A stretch of 63,013 bases of DNA from Verrucomicrobiia bacterium (GTDB lineage: Bacteria; Verrucomicrobiota; Verrucomicrobiia; Verrucomicrobiales; Akkermansiaceae): assembly GCA_030431475.1 (NCBI GenBank), contig JAUIJD010000028.1:1-63013 (forward strand). The letters run 5' to 3'. This document shows positions 35,000 to 43,731 of the stretch, piece after piece. Within the stretch, counting starts at the first letter, position 1; each line of letters starts with the position of its first letter. Both the position numbers and the translations under genes were made by a program. The notes under the pieces are model-generated. The model saw nothing but the letters and a program-made list of their open reading frames with translations, ran no database searches and had not been told where the DNA came from.

Positions 35000-37438
35000 C
35001 TACGGTCGAACTGTCTTCAAACGAGCAAAAAAGCGAGAATTCGAGCCGCCGAGCGTTTCGAGAGGGACGGTCACCTCGACAATCTCGGTCTCTCCCGAGC
35101 CGTCGCTGATGGCGATGTAGGGATCGACGGCCAGGTCGCTCCACCCGGTGAGGTCGTTGCCGGTCTGGAGGATGTAGTGGTCGTTGAGGGAGTCGGCCGG
35201 GCGGATGAAGCTGAAGGTCGCGTGGGTTCCGGTCGTTTCGGCCAGCGAGGTTTCGACCGGGCCGAGGATGGCGTCGCGGGCCGGCGGAAGCTGCGGGACC
35301 GGGGTCGAGAAGCTGGCTTCGTGGCTGCTGGCGAGCTGTTGGAGCGTCGAGAGCACGTCGCCGTGGCTGCCGGAGCGATCGATGCGCTCGGAGGGATCCT
35401 CCAGCAGGTCGAAGAGCAGAGGGGCGGTGCCGCTGAACGCGTTGTCGGGATCGGTGTTGAGGTAGTCCTGGTGGAGCTTCCATCGGCCGGAGCGCAGGGC
35501 CTGGAGTTCGTAGCCGCTCCCGGTGTGCCGGTGGAGATAGAGAGTGGTGGTGTCATCCGGCGATGTCCGCTCGCCCAGCAGGGCGTCGGCGCGGCCGACC
35601 CCGTCGTAGGGGTGGTCCGGCGGCAGGTAGCCGTCGGCGATCTCCGCGAGGGTCGGGAGGAGGTCGGCGAGACCGAGGACGGCGTAGTTGTCGGCGGCCT
35701 CGACCGCCTCGGGCCAGCGGACGATGAGCGGGACCCGGACCCCGCCTTCCCAGGTGGTTCCCTTGCCGTCGCGCTGCTGACCGTTGGAGCCCGTGGGAAA
35801 GGTTCCGGTGTCCTTGTCAGCTCCGCCGTCGGAAAGAAACAGCACCAGGGTTTCGTCGACGATGCCCGAGATGTCGAGTTGGTCGAGGAGACGGCCGACG
35901 CTGGTGTCGAGCGCCTCGATGCGGTGGCCGTAGGTGCCCAGCAGCGAGGTGCCGGTGGCGGGAAGCGGAGGCGGTTGGAAGACCAGCAGGAAGGAACCGG
36001 CCGCATTCGCGGAGATGAAGGCCTCCGCCCGGGAGGTCAGGGTGTCGAGCAGGGTGTTGGGATCGGGCGAAGCGTCGAGAACGGTGCCGTTCTCCACCAA
36101 CGGCGGGGCGGGCGGAAGCGAGGAGTCCCAGGGCAGCCCGTGAAACAGCACGAAGCCATTGTCGTTGGCCGTGGCTCCGGGCAGGTCGCCGAGATGCCAG
36201 GCGCCGATGAAGGCGGTCCCGTGGCCCGCCTTGCGGTAGGTTTCGCCGAGGGTCCACTCGCGGGGATCGAGACCCGGGGCCGAGGGGGCGATGCTGGCGG
36301 GCAGGCCGGCGCGGCGGGCGAGCCGGCCGGTGAGCAGCGCGTACTGGCTGGCGAGGTCGCCGGGGCCGGTGGTGGTGAACTGGGTGAAGCGCTGGCCCTC
36401 GCGCGACAGGGCGTCGAGTCGCGGGGTGGAAATACTAACCGCGCCGTAGCAGCCGAGATCGTTGAAGCCGAGGTCGTCGGCGACGATGATCACGACATTC
36501 GGCACGGCCTCGGGGAGGAGGATGAAGCGGGCTTCGGCGATGGGGCCGAGTTCTCCGTCAACGACGGCACGGGCATGGACCGTGGCCGAGGCGGAGGGCG
36601 CGAAGGGACCGGCGTAGAGGGTCGAGGAGGCGTCGGGTTCGGAACCGTCGAGAGTGTAGCGGACCTCGACGCCCGGGTCGGACGACAGGGTGATCGTTTC
36701 CCCGTCGCGCAGGACACCGGCCGCGGGGGAGATGGTCACGGAAGGCGGCGGCGGGGGGGCGGCGGGGCCGGAGAGGGTGAGCGAGGTGAAGCGGGCGCTG
36801 CTGGTGCCGGCGGTCGGGTCCTCGTAGCCGATCCAGAGGTGACGGTAGCCGGCGCTGAGGTCGATGGCGATCGGGGCGGCCAGCGAGTCGATGGTGAAGG
36901 TGGCGTCGGTGAGCGAGCGGGTTTCGAGGGTGAGGGTCAGCGTGCCGTCGGCGGGGGTGGTGAGCGGGGAGTCGGCGGTGGTGGCGGTGCCGCCGAGGTA
37001 GGTCCACGCCGCCAGCTTGTCGGTGGGATCGATGAGGCGGGCCCGGGAGGCGAAGTTGCTGCCCTGGGTCTGGGCGCGGTCGGACGGCGAGAGGGCTTCG
37101 GTGTTGAAGCCGGCGAACAGGATGGCGTTCGACAGACCGCTCCACGAGAACTCGAGGGTGTAGGTCTCGTTTTCCTCGAAGGTGAAACCGGCCCCGAGGT
37201 CGAGGGAGGCGGTGCGATCGGTGTTTGAGCCGTCGGCGACGATGCCGTCGGCGCCGAAGATGCCGTCGGCCGACCACGCGCCGGAGCCCGCGGGCGCGAC
37301 TGCGGGCGTGCGCCCGTCGAGCGCCCCGGCTGCGCCGAAGTCCTCGTGCAGGAGGACCCCGCCGCGGGCGGTGGCGAGGGCGAAAAGAACGGCGGCCCCG
37401 CCGGGGAACCGCCGTGGATGAAGGTGAGTCCGGAGCAT
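35000..37438 (-). CDS. Catalytically degenerate sulfatase with beta-sandwich N-terminus
   Basis: 812 residues, secreted. Residues ~28-230 form a beta domain like that of the neighbouring PEP-CTERM protein; ~235-310 resemble a chitobiase/hexosaminidase C-terminal (CHB_HEX_C-like) domain (VEVRYTLDGSEPDASSTLY); ~312-700 are a sulfatase fold; the C-terminus has YILQTGNDLTGW. The fold is intact (DD at 321-322, YALLTGR, GKGTTWEGGVRVPL), but the formylglycine motif reads DLASQ: Asp361 replaces the Cys and Gln365 the Arg, at exactly the spacing seen in the active neighbour. GKWHLG has become GAWHLG (Ala413), SDNG reads SDGG, and the substrate-site His is lost. It therefore cannot work as a normal sulfatase and probably binds glycan or assists the active paralogue. 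Confidence 0.9.
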   Translation of the reverse strand: MLRTHLHPRRFPGGAAVLFALATARGGVLLHEDFGAAGALDGRTPAVAPAGSGAWSADGIFGADGIVADGSNTDRTASLDLGAGFTFEENETYTLEFSWSGLSNAILFAGFNTEALSPSDRAQTQGSNFASRARLIDPTDKLAAWTYLGGTATTADSPLTTPADGTLTLTLETRSLTDATFTIDSLAAPIAIDLSAGYRHLWIGYEDPTAGTSSARFTSLTLSGPAAPPPPPSVTISPAAGVLRDGETITLSSDPGVEVRYTLDGSEPDASSTLYAGPFAPSASATVHARAVVDGELGPIAEARFILLPEAVPNVVIIVADDLGFNDLGCYGAVSISTPRLDALSREGQRFTQFTTTGPGDLASQYALLTGRLARRAGLPASIAPSAPGLDPREWTLGETYRKAGHGTAFIGAWHLGDLPGATANDNGFVLFHGLPWDSSLPPAPPLVENGTVLDASPDPNTLLDTLTSRAEAFISANAAGSFLLVFQPPPLPATGTSLLGTYGHRIEALDTSVGRLLDQLDISGIVDETLVLFLSDGGADKDTGTFPTGSNGQQRDGKGTTWEGGVRVPLIVRWPEAVEAADNYAVLGLADLLPTLAEIADGYLPPDHPYDGVGRADALLGERTSPDDTTTLYLHRHTGSGYELQALRSGRWKLHQDYLNTDPDNAFSGTAPLLFDLLEDPSERIDRSGSHGDVLSTLQQLASSHEASFSTPVPQLPPARDAILGPVETSLAETTGTHATFSFIRPADSLNDHYILQTGNDLTGWSDLAVDPYIAISDGSGETEIVEVTVPLETLGGSNSRFFARLKTVRP

Positions 37439-37444
37439 CGCGAT

Positions 37445-38221
37445 TCAGCGGCGGCGGCGCAGCAGGCCGAAGAGGCCAAGGGCGCCGAGCAAAGCGACGG
37501 AGGGTTCGGGCACGCCGGTGAGCGTGATCGAGTTGACGTCGGCCATCAGGTCCTGGGCGTCGGTGATGTTCGCGTCCTCGTAGCCAAGGTAGAGCCAGCG
37601 CATGCCGCTGACATCGACGCCGGAGATCGAGTTGGTGCTGGTGCCGTCGCTGACCTCGACGTCGGCGTCGGTGAGCGAGTTGGTGTCGATGGTCATGGTG
37701 ACCACATAGGAGGCTCCGTCGAAGGCGTTGGTGCCGGTATCGACACCGGTCACGTTGTTGGTCGTGCCGACCCGGTTCCAGATGGCGAGCGCGTCGTTGG
37801 AGCCGAAGTCGCGGGCGCGGATCGCCAGGTTCGCGCTGCCTTCGATCTGGGCGGTGCTGGTCAGGCTGGGCGAGGCCTGATTGGTGAAGCCGGCGAAGAT
37901 CGCGGAGCTGTTCAGTTGCCCGAAGTCGAGCGTGAGGGTGTAGGTTTCGCCGCCGACGAAGAAACCGGATCCCAGGTCGAGGAACGCACCGCGATCGACG
38001 TTGTTGCTGTCGCCCGCCGCATCCACCGCCGAGCCGTCGGCCCGCAGGTAGCCCGGAGAGATTTCGGTCGAGGCCTGCCAGGTGCCGCTGGTGAGCAGGT
38101 TGGTGTCGGGGCTGGTGCCGTTGACGTTGTCGCCGGAGGCTCCGGAGAAGTCGTCGAAGACCAGGGTGGCGGCGACCGCGGGTGAGGCGGCGATGATCAG
38201 GAGGAGGGCGGTGTGCTTCAT
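37445..38221 (-). CDS. PEP-CTERM beta-sandwich protein
   Basis: 258 residues. Signal peptide MKHTALLLIIAASPAVAA. The body is a lectin-like beta domain with LVFDDFSGASGDNVNG at its start, GGETYTLTLDFGQL in the middle and WLYLGYEDANITDA near the end; the same landmarks occur in the N-terminus of the next protein in the operon. It ends VPEPSVALLGALGLFGLLRRRR in pieces characteristic of a PEP-CTERM tail. It lies 6 bp ahead of the degenerate sulfatase gene. Likely a surface glycan-binding component. Confidence 0.85.
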   Translation of the reverse strand: MKHTALLLIIAASPAVAATLVFDDFSGASGDNVNGTSPDTNLLTSGTWQASTEISPGYLRADGSAVDAAGDSNNVDRGAFLDLGSGFFVGGETYTLTLDFGQLNSSAIFAGFTNQASPSLTSTAQIEGSANLAIRARDFGSNDALAIWNRVGTTNNVTGVDTGTNAFDGASYVVTMTIDTNSLTDADVEVSDGTSTNSISGVDVSGMRWLYLGYEDANITDAQDLMADVNSITLTGVPEPSVALLGALGLFGLLRRRR

Positions 38222-38259
38222 CGGTCGGTTGCTTTTGTTGATGTCTGGAGTGGTTTTGT

Positions 38260-39231
38260 TCACCGGATGCGGAGGCGGTAGAAGCCGCGGGGTCCGGGTT
38301 TGGGAGTGGAATCGGAGATCGTCGTTCCGGTGCCCGGGATCTCCTCGTCGTCGATGATGTCCCAGCCCCCGGCGAAGTCGGAGGTTTCCTCGATCCAGTA
38401 GATCCACCCTTCGGCGGATTCCCAGGAGTAGCTCACATCCGAACCGTCGACCTCGAAAGAGACGAAGCGAACCGCGGGCGGGGCGGTGGAGATGTGGCCC
38501 AGCGTGGTGGCGTCGAGGATGTCGTCGTAGATCCGGAAATCATCGAGTTCTCCTTCAAGCCCGAAGTCCGTGGAGTTGGAAAGCACCCCGAGTTCGAGGT
38601 TCTTGTCGGGCTGGATCGAGCCGGACACGTTCGGGAAGCTGAGCGTGTCGGCAAGCGCCCCGTCGAGGTGGATGTCCACGCTGAGGGCGCCGGTGGAGTC
38701 GTCGCGGGTGCAGAGCAGGGCGAAGTGGTGCCAGGTCTCGTCGGTATCGGCGATGGCGAACGACGTCGTATCGACTTCGCGGGTGGTGCCGTCGGAGACG
38801 GCGAAGATGAAGGCGTTGGGAGCGGTCGGGTGGTCGGTGGCGTTGATCAGGAACTGGAAGCCGGGGGCCAGGGTGCCGCTGACGGTGCCGTCGGCATCGA
38901 AGACGCCGTCGGCGTTGGAGTCCACATTGTGGCGACGCACCCAGAAGCAGATCGAGAAATCGGATGCCGGATCGCTGAAGCCTGTCCAGAGATCCTCGGG
39001 GGCGACGTCCACCTTGTCGAAGCGGGTGGTGAAGGTCCGCAGTGCCGAGGTGCCGGGAGTGACGCCCTCGACGATTTCGGGAGAACCGGCGACCGATCCG
39101 TCGGCAAGGAGGCTGCCGTGGGACCATCCGGGGAAGCCGGGTTCATCGAAGGTCCACTGATGGACGAGTTCCGCCGCTAGCATCGAATCCCAGGCGACGA
39201 GGACGAACGTGAGTGGGAAACATCTCATCAT
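38260..39231 (-). CDS. Secreted LamG-domain protein
   Basis: 323 residues from MMRCFPLTFVLVAWDSMLA (signal peptide). A LamG/concanavalin-like domain follows: LVHQWTFDEPG, ASDFSICFWVRRHN, TWHHFALLCTRDD, LSVDIHLDGALAD, and GELDDFRIYDDIL. The C-terminus has the YWIEETSDFAGGW beta motif. No sorting tail is seen. The spacing to the next operon gene is 38 bp and to the FecR-LamG gene upstream 112 bp. Probably binds glycans at the surface. Confidence 0.82.
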   Translation of the reverse strand: MMRCFPLTFVLVAWDSMLAAELVHQWTFDEPGFPGWSHGSLLADGSVAGSPEIVEGVTPGTSALRTFTTRFDKVDVAPEDLWTGFSDPASDFSICFWVRRHNVDSNADGVFDADGTVSGTLAPGFQFLINATDHPTAPNAFIFAVSDGTTREVDTTSFAIADTDETWHHFALLCTRDDSTGALSVDIHLDGALADTLSFPNVSGSIQPDKNLELGVLSNSTDFGLEGELDDFRIYDDILDATTLGHISTAPPAVRFVSFEVDGSDVSYSWESAEGWIYWIEETSDFAGGWDIIDDEEIPGTGTTISDSTPKPGPRGFYRLRIR

Positions 39232-39343
39232 GCCCTCATGGGCACGACCCCGTCGGGTGGTAAGCAGGGACTTTGACTTTTTTGGTGAACCCGGAGTTTC
39301 TCCCCGGCACCGGATGATGGTCCCGATGTCGGGAACCCGTTCA

Positions 39344-40858
39344 TCAGGGACGCCGGGCGATCGCGGCGATTTCCTCCGGTTCGAGTGCTCCGGCGATGAT
39401 GTGGAGTTCGTCGAGATCGCCTTTGAAACCTGCGGGGCCGCTGCGGGCGACACGCTCGTAGCGACCGATCGACAGGGGGCGGCTGTTCGCTCCGTGGGTC
39501 GAAGTGGAGGTCGCCTGTTCGAGCGGGTTCCCGTTGCCGTGGAGAGGGATGCGGGTTCCGTCGAGGTAGAGCGTCAGGTGGGGCGGGTGGCCGGCTCGGT
39601 GGTCGTTCCAGACCGCGGCCAGATGGTGCCAGCGGCCGGGTTCGAGTCGGGCGTCCCCATTCGCATACCATTCGCCGAGAGAGACCCGCGGAACGACGGA
39701 TCCGTCGTCGAGCCCGACCAGGGCCAGCTTGAACTTGCGATTGCCGAAGTTCGTCGGGTCGCCCCAGAAGGCGAGTGGCGGGGCCGAGCCGTAGTCGGCC
39801 CCGGCGGCCGGGCGCACCCAGAGGTGCACGGTCCGCGGGGCGTCGCCGCCGATGCCGGACCAGTCGGTGACCAGCTCGGCGCCGCCGTCGAAACGCAAGG
39901 CCGAGCCATGGATGCCGGGAATCGAGAGGGCTTCGGAGCCGGAGTCGTGTCGGACCAGCCGGGCGCTGAGGTCCCCGGCCTCGGGAAGATTGCCTTCGAT
40001 GGAAAAGTGATCGCCTGCCCTCCCGTCGAAGCCGAGGCGCAGGTAGGGAAGCCGGTCGGGCAGCGAGTCGGGATAGTCGCCGGGTTCATCGATCGTCCGG
40101 AAATCCCCTGCGGCCGTGAGTTCGACGGCCTCGCCGGCGGCGAGTTCGACGATGTCGCGGCGGCCGGCCTTGGCCCGGACCTCGACGCGACCCTCGATGA
40201 CGGCGACCGAAGGGAATTCGGGGTCGCGAAAATCGACACCGAACTCGGTTCCGAGGTCGACGACGGAAAAGGCCGGGCCGCGGACGGTGAAGCCCCGGGC
40301 TTTCTTCGGGACATGAAATCGCGCCCGTCCCCTGGAAAGATCCACGAGGCCGGGACCGACATAGCGGAGTTCGGCGGGGCCTTCGAGGAAGGCCCGGACG
40401 TCGTTGGGGAAATGGAACTCGACGACGCCCTGCCGGATCGCGAGCTGCTGGCCGGGCTGGATCTCGTTCTCCGGGGCATTCCTTTCTGGAGCGCCGCCGA
40501 CGACGGTCCCCGGACTCACCGCGAAGGTCGCGGAGGCCGTTTCCGGGCGGACCAGGATGGTCGTGAGGGTGATGCCGGTGGCCAGCAGGACCGCGGCGGC
40601 GGCGGCCAGCGAGATCGTGACCTGCCGGCGTTTCTGGCGGATCGTGCGGTAGGTGGTCGAGTGGGGGATCGCGCCGGGGCGCCGGGCTTCCGAGAGGACC
40701 TCGCGCTTCAGGTCGGAGGCCAGCAGCGCGTAGTCGCACCACAGGTCGCGGGCGGTCTCCGACTCGCGCAGCAGCTGGTGGAGCCGGGCATCGTCGGCCT
40801 CGTCGAGCGGGCCGTCGTGGGCCGCCTGGATCAGGGATTCAGTCTCGCGGGGATTCAT
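39344..40858 (-). CDS. FecR-like transmembrane anti-sigma/sensor with LamG domain
   Basis: 504 residues. Residues 1 to ~80 are cytoplasmic and sigma-binding in type (LHQLLRESETARDLWCDYALL). One transmembrane helix (about 79-102) follows. Next is a FecR domain (GQQLAIRQGVVEFHF, GRARFHVPKKARGFTVRGPAFSVVDLGTEFGV, VIEGRVEV). The C-terminal half is a LamG domain (TVHLWVRPA, WHHLAAVWND, LTLYLDGTRI, GDLDELHII). Its start overlaps the ECF sigma gene stop by four bases, the usual sigma/regulator pairing. The LamG part is the likely ligand sensor in the periplasm. Confidence 0.88.
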   Translation of the reverse strand: MNPRETESLIQAAHDGPLDEADDARLHQLLRESETARDLWCDYALLASDLKREVLSEARRPGAIPHSTTYRTIRQKRRQVTISLAAAAAVLLATGITLTTILVRPETASATFAVSPGTVVGGAPERNAPENEIQPGQQLAIRQGVVEFHFPNDVRAFLEGPAELRYVGPGLVDLSRGRARFHVPKKARGFTVRGPAFSVVDLGTEFGVDFRDPEFPSVAVIEGRVEVRAKAGRRDIVELAAGEAVELTAAGDFRTIDEPGDYPDSLPDRLPYLRLGFDGRAGDHFSIEGNLPEAGDLSARLVRHDSGSEALSIPGIHGSALRFDGGAELVTDWSGIGGDAPRTVHLWVRPAAGADYGSAPPLAFWGDPTNFGNRKFKLALVGLDDGSVVPRVSLGEWYANGDARLEPGRWHHLAAVWNDHRAGHPPHLTLYLDGTRIPLHGNGNPLEQATSTSTHGANSRPLSIGRYERVARSGPAGFKGDLDELHIIAGALEPEEIAAIARRP

Positions 40859-41442
40859 GCGTGGCCGTGGCGGGTGCGGTCGATTTCGAGCTTCGAGTGG
40901 ATGCACCGGCGCAGGGCGGCGCGGATGCGGAAAAGGGTCACCTTGAGTCCTTTCGCGGAGCGTCCGGTGCGGGCGGCGCATTCGGCGAGCGTTTCGCCCA
41001 CCTCGTAGTGGCTGAGCAGCAGGTCGCGATCGATGGGGCGCAGTTGCTGGAGGCATTCCTGCAGGGCCGCCTGCCGCGGGGCGGGGCGTGGGGGGACGCG
41101 CTCGGCCATGCGCTCGGTGATGGCGGTGGCGAGGTCGTCGTCGAAGACCAGCCAGTGCTTGCGCCCGAGTTCCTTGAAGTGGGAGCGGACGTTCCATTTC
41201 GCGACCTCGAAGGCCCAGGCGCGGAAGTTCGTGCCCGGGGTGAAATCGGAGCGTTTGCGCCAGAGCGTGAGATTGGTGCGCTGGAGGACGTCGTCGACCG
41301 CCGGGTCGCCGGGCATCAGCGATTGGATGAACCCCTGCAGGGCCACCTGCTCGGCGGTCAGGTCGGCGACGAAACGATCATCGTCTCCGGGGGAGGGCGA
41401 CGGCTGGTCGGGCGAAGCGGAGATGGTTTCACGAAACGGCAT
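40855..41442 (-). CDS. ECF-type RNA polymerase sigma factor
   Basis: 195 residues with region 2 (AVDDVLQRTNLTLWRKRSDFTPGTNFRAWAFEVAKWNVRSH, in parts) and region 4 (LQQLRPIDRDLLLSHYEVGETLAECAARTGRSAKGLKVTLFRIRAALRRCI, in parts). It matches the Rhodopirellula/Verrucomicrobium ECF type. It is the first gene of the minus-strand operon leading to the sulfatases, and is probably held inactive by the overlapping FecR-LamG protein. The promoter should lie in 41443-41600, the gap shared with the divergent acyltransferase gene; no motif was certain. Confidence 0.92.
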   Translation of the reverse strand: MPFRETISASPDQPSPSPGDDDRFVADLTAEQVALQGFIQSLMPGDPAVDDVLQRTNLTLWRKRSDFTPGTNFRAWAFEVAKWNVRSHFKELGRKHWLVFDDDLATAITERMAERVPPRPAPRQAALQECLQQLRPIDRDLLLSHYEVGETLAECAARTGRSAKGLKVTLFRIRAALRRCIHSKLEIDRTRHGHA

Positions 41443-41600
41443 CCGGTGGGCGGGGTCAAGGGGTCCGGGGTATATGGGCGCGCGCGGGGCGCTGGGTAAG
41501 CGGAAAACTTTCGGGGCCGGGGAATCGGCCGGAACGAGGGGCTTGTCCGGGCGGTCGCAGGACGCTTTGCTGGCCGTGCTTGGCGGACGAGGAACGGCGG

Positions 41601-42521
41601 ATGAGCTGGAGGCAGCGGTTCGGGGTCTATGGGGACCTGCCGACGCGGCTCCTGATGCGGGCGCTGGAGAGCGCGCCGTGGTTCGTCGAGCCGGTGCTGG
41701 TGGCGGTGTGGACGGCGCTGTTTTTTCTCCTCGCCGGGAAACAGCGGAGGGCGGTGGCCGGCAACCTGCGGGCGCTGTTCCCGGAGTGGTCGGAGCTGCG
41801 GGCGTGGGCGGGCGCCTACCGGGTGTTCCGGAATTTCGCGGCGACCTACGTCGATGCCCTGCGCTGCGAGACGAAGTCGGGCGAGGTCGACTGGGTGATC
41901 GAGGGCATGGATTCCTTCGAGCAACTGGCGGGCACTTCCGAGGGTTGCCTGATCCTGACCGCCCACATGGGGAACTACGACATGGCGGCGCCGCTGTTCT
42001 CGGCGAAGTTCGGGCGGACGGTCTATGCCGTGAGGGCCCCCGAGCGCGAGCCGGAGATGCAGAGGATCCGCGAGGCCGAGCTGCGGGAGAAGGAGCGGCT
42101 CAACCCGCATTTCCGGAGCCTCACCAACCACGACGGCGAGATGCTCGGGGTCGAGCTCGCCCGGCTGCTGCGCGAGGGCATGGTGGTGGCGGTGCAGGGC
42201 GACCGGGTGATCTTCGAGGTTTCGCCGATGGAGGTGGACATTGGCGGCGGGCTGATGATGAAGCTGCCGCGGGGTCCGCTGTTTCTCGCCCGGATCTCGG
42301 GGGCGCCGGTGTTTCCCCTGTTCATCCTGCGCGACGGCTGGCGGCGCTACCGGGTGAAGGTCTTTCCACGCCTCGAGCTGCCGCCGCGGAAGCGCGGACG
42401 GGGCGAGGACGCGGCCGTGCAGCCCTGGGCCGGGGCGATTCTGGAGGTGGTGAAACCCCACTGGGACCAGTGGTTCGTGTTCGAGCCGGTATTCCGTCGT
42501 GAGGAAGGGGGTGCCGGGTGA
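41601..42521 (+). CDS. LpxL/HtrB-like lysophospholipid acyltransferase
   Basis: 306 residues from the ATG at 41601 (an in-frame TTG at 41580 is less likely). An N-terminal hydrophobic helix (VLVAVWTALFFLLAG) precedes the acyltransferase core with the HX4D motif HMGNYD and VAVQGDRVIFEV. Members transfer acyl chains to lipid A precursors or other lipids at the inner membrane. The stop overlaps the next gene's GTG start. Substrate unknown. Confidence 0.83.
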   Translation: MSWRQRFGVYGDLPTRLLMRALESAPWFVEPVLVAVWTALFFLLAGKQRRAVAGNLRALFPEWSELRAWAGAYRVFRNFAATYVDALRCETKSGEVDWVIEGMDSFEQLAGTSEGCLILTAHMGNYDMAAPLFSAKFGRTVYAVRAPEREPEMQRIREAELREKERLNPHFRSLTNHDGEMLGVELARLLREGMVVAVQGDRVIFEVSPMEVDIGGGLMMKLPRGPLFLARISGAPVFPLFILRDGWRRYRVKVFPRLELPPRKRGRGEDAAVQPWAGAILEVVKPHWDQWFVFEPVFRREEGGAG

Positions 42522-43696
42522 GACGCGAGACGGTGAAGCCGCGCGACAACCGGGCGGCGACCCCGCTGTTCCGTGCCTTCGGCGGACGCCTCGTCGAGCC
42601 CGACGGCGAAGAGGTCGTGCTCGCGAACCGCTCGGACATGCACCGTCTCGAGGGGCGGCTGCTGGGCTTGCTGATGCCGTTGATGGCGGGGCTGATTGTG
42701 TTCGACGGTCTCTGGCGTCTCGGGGGCGCGTGGCTGGCGTGGACGAGCATCGCCCCGGCGTGGCTGCTCGGGCTGCACCTGCTTTCGCTCGGTTTCGGCC
42801 GACGCTCGCCCGCGGCCGCCTTCTGGTGCTGGGCGGTGCTGTTCAGCGCCTGGTCCGGGTGGATGGTGAATGACGCCGTCCCCTGGGTGCGCGGGATCGC
42901 CTGGGGTTGGCTGGGCTTTCTCGGTCTCCAAGGCGCCGGGCTCGCGATGATGGGATGGAATCTATTGATGCGCCTCCGCGGGTCCCGCGGGCTGACCGTG
43001 CGGATGGTGGGGGTGGTGGCCGCCCACCTCGGCATGGCGTGGGCGTGGTGGCGCTTCGGCTGGCCGTGGGGCCTGGCCTGGGGTGCGGGCATCGCCGCGA
43101 TCGGATGCTGGGGGACGTTCCGGCCGACCTCGCCGCTTTTCGGCCCGGTTGCCACCCGGGTGCGGGGCGGCGGGGTGCTGATCACGCTCGATGACGGCCC
43201 GGATCCCGACGACACGCCGGCCTTGCTTGACCTGCTCGACCGGCATGGCGTCCGGGCCGTGTTCTTCGTGATCGGGGATAAAGTACGAGAGTTCCCGGAG
43301 TTGGCCCGGGAGATCGTCGCCCGGGGCCACGAGCTGGGCAACCACACGATGACCCACCCGCAGGCGAGCATGTGGTGCGCGGGCCCGTGGCGGATGCGTC
43401 GCGAGATCGCGGGCTGCCAGCGGGCGATCGAGGAGGTGACCGGTCAGGTGCCGAGGTGGTTCCGCGCACCGGTCGGGCACCGGAATTTCTTCACCCATCC
43501 GGTGGCCGGTGAGCTGGAGCTCGAGGTGGTTGCCTGGTCGCGCCGCGCCTTCGACACGGTGGAGACCGACGTGGAGAAGATGGTCCGGCTCCTGAGCGAC
43601 GAGGCCGCTGACGGCGACATCCTCCTGCTGCACGAGAGCACGCCGGTGGCGGTGGAGCTGCTGGAACGGGTGTTGGAGCGCTTGAGCGAGGCGTGA
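42518..43696 (+). CDS. Membrane-anchored polysaccharide deacetylase
   Basis: 392 residues with a GTG start in a GTGA overlap with the acyltransferase stop. The N-terminal ~210 residues contain several hydrophobic helices. The C-terminal NodB domain has motif 1 TLDDGPDPDD, motif 2 HELGNHTMTHP (metal histidines) and motif 3 FRAPVGHRN, ending DGDILLLHES. It would deacetylate an envelope sugar polymer or lipid-linked sugar on the periplasmic side or, by topology, be tethered there. Coupled translation implies a joint pathway with the acyltransferase. Confidence 0.85.
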   Translation: MRRETVKPRDNRAATPLFRAFGGRLVEPDGEEVVLANRSDMHRLEGRLLGLLMPLMAGLIVFDGLWRLGGAWLAWTSIAPAWLLGLHLLSLGFGRRSPAAAFWCWAVLFSAWSGWMVNDAVPWVRGIAWGWLGFLGLQGAGLAMMGWNLLMRLRGSRGLTVRMVGVVAAHLGMAWAWWRFGWPWGLAWGAGIAAIGCWGTFRPTSPLFGPVATRVRGGGVLITLDDGPDPDDTPALLDLLDRHGVRAVFFVIGDKVREFPELAREIVARGHELGNHTMTHPQASMWCAGPWRMRREIAGCQRAIEEVTGQVPRWFRAPVGHRNFFTHPVAGELELEVVAWSRRAFDTVETDVEKMVRLLSDEAADGDILLLHESTPVAVELLERVLERLSEA

Positions 43697-43698
43697 AG

Positions 43699-43731
43699 CC
43701 TGATGCAGGAGGCGCGGCGCCTCCCGTCAGG
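43699..43731. repeat. Palindrome between convergent genes
   Basis: Outer arms CCTGA/TCAGG (43699-43703, 43727-43731) enclose a perfect 8-bp inner stem GGAGGCGC/GCGCCTCC with a 1-nt loop (43708-43724). It fills the gap between convergent deacetylase and methyltransferase genes, overlapping the latter's stop, and probably acts on both transcripts. Confidence 0.5.
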
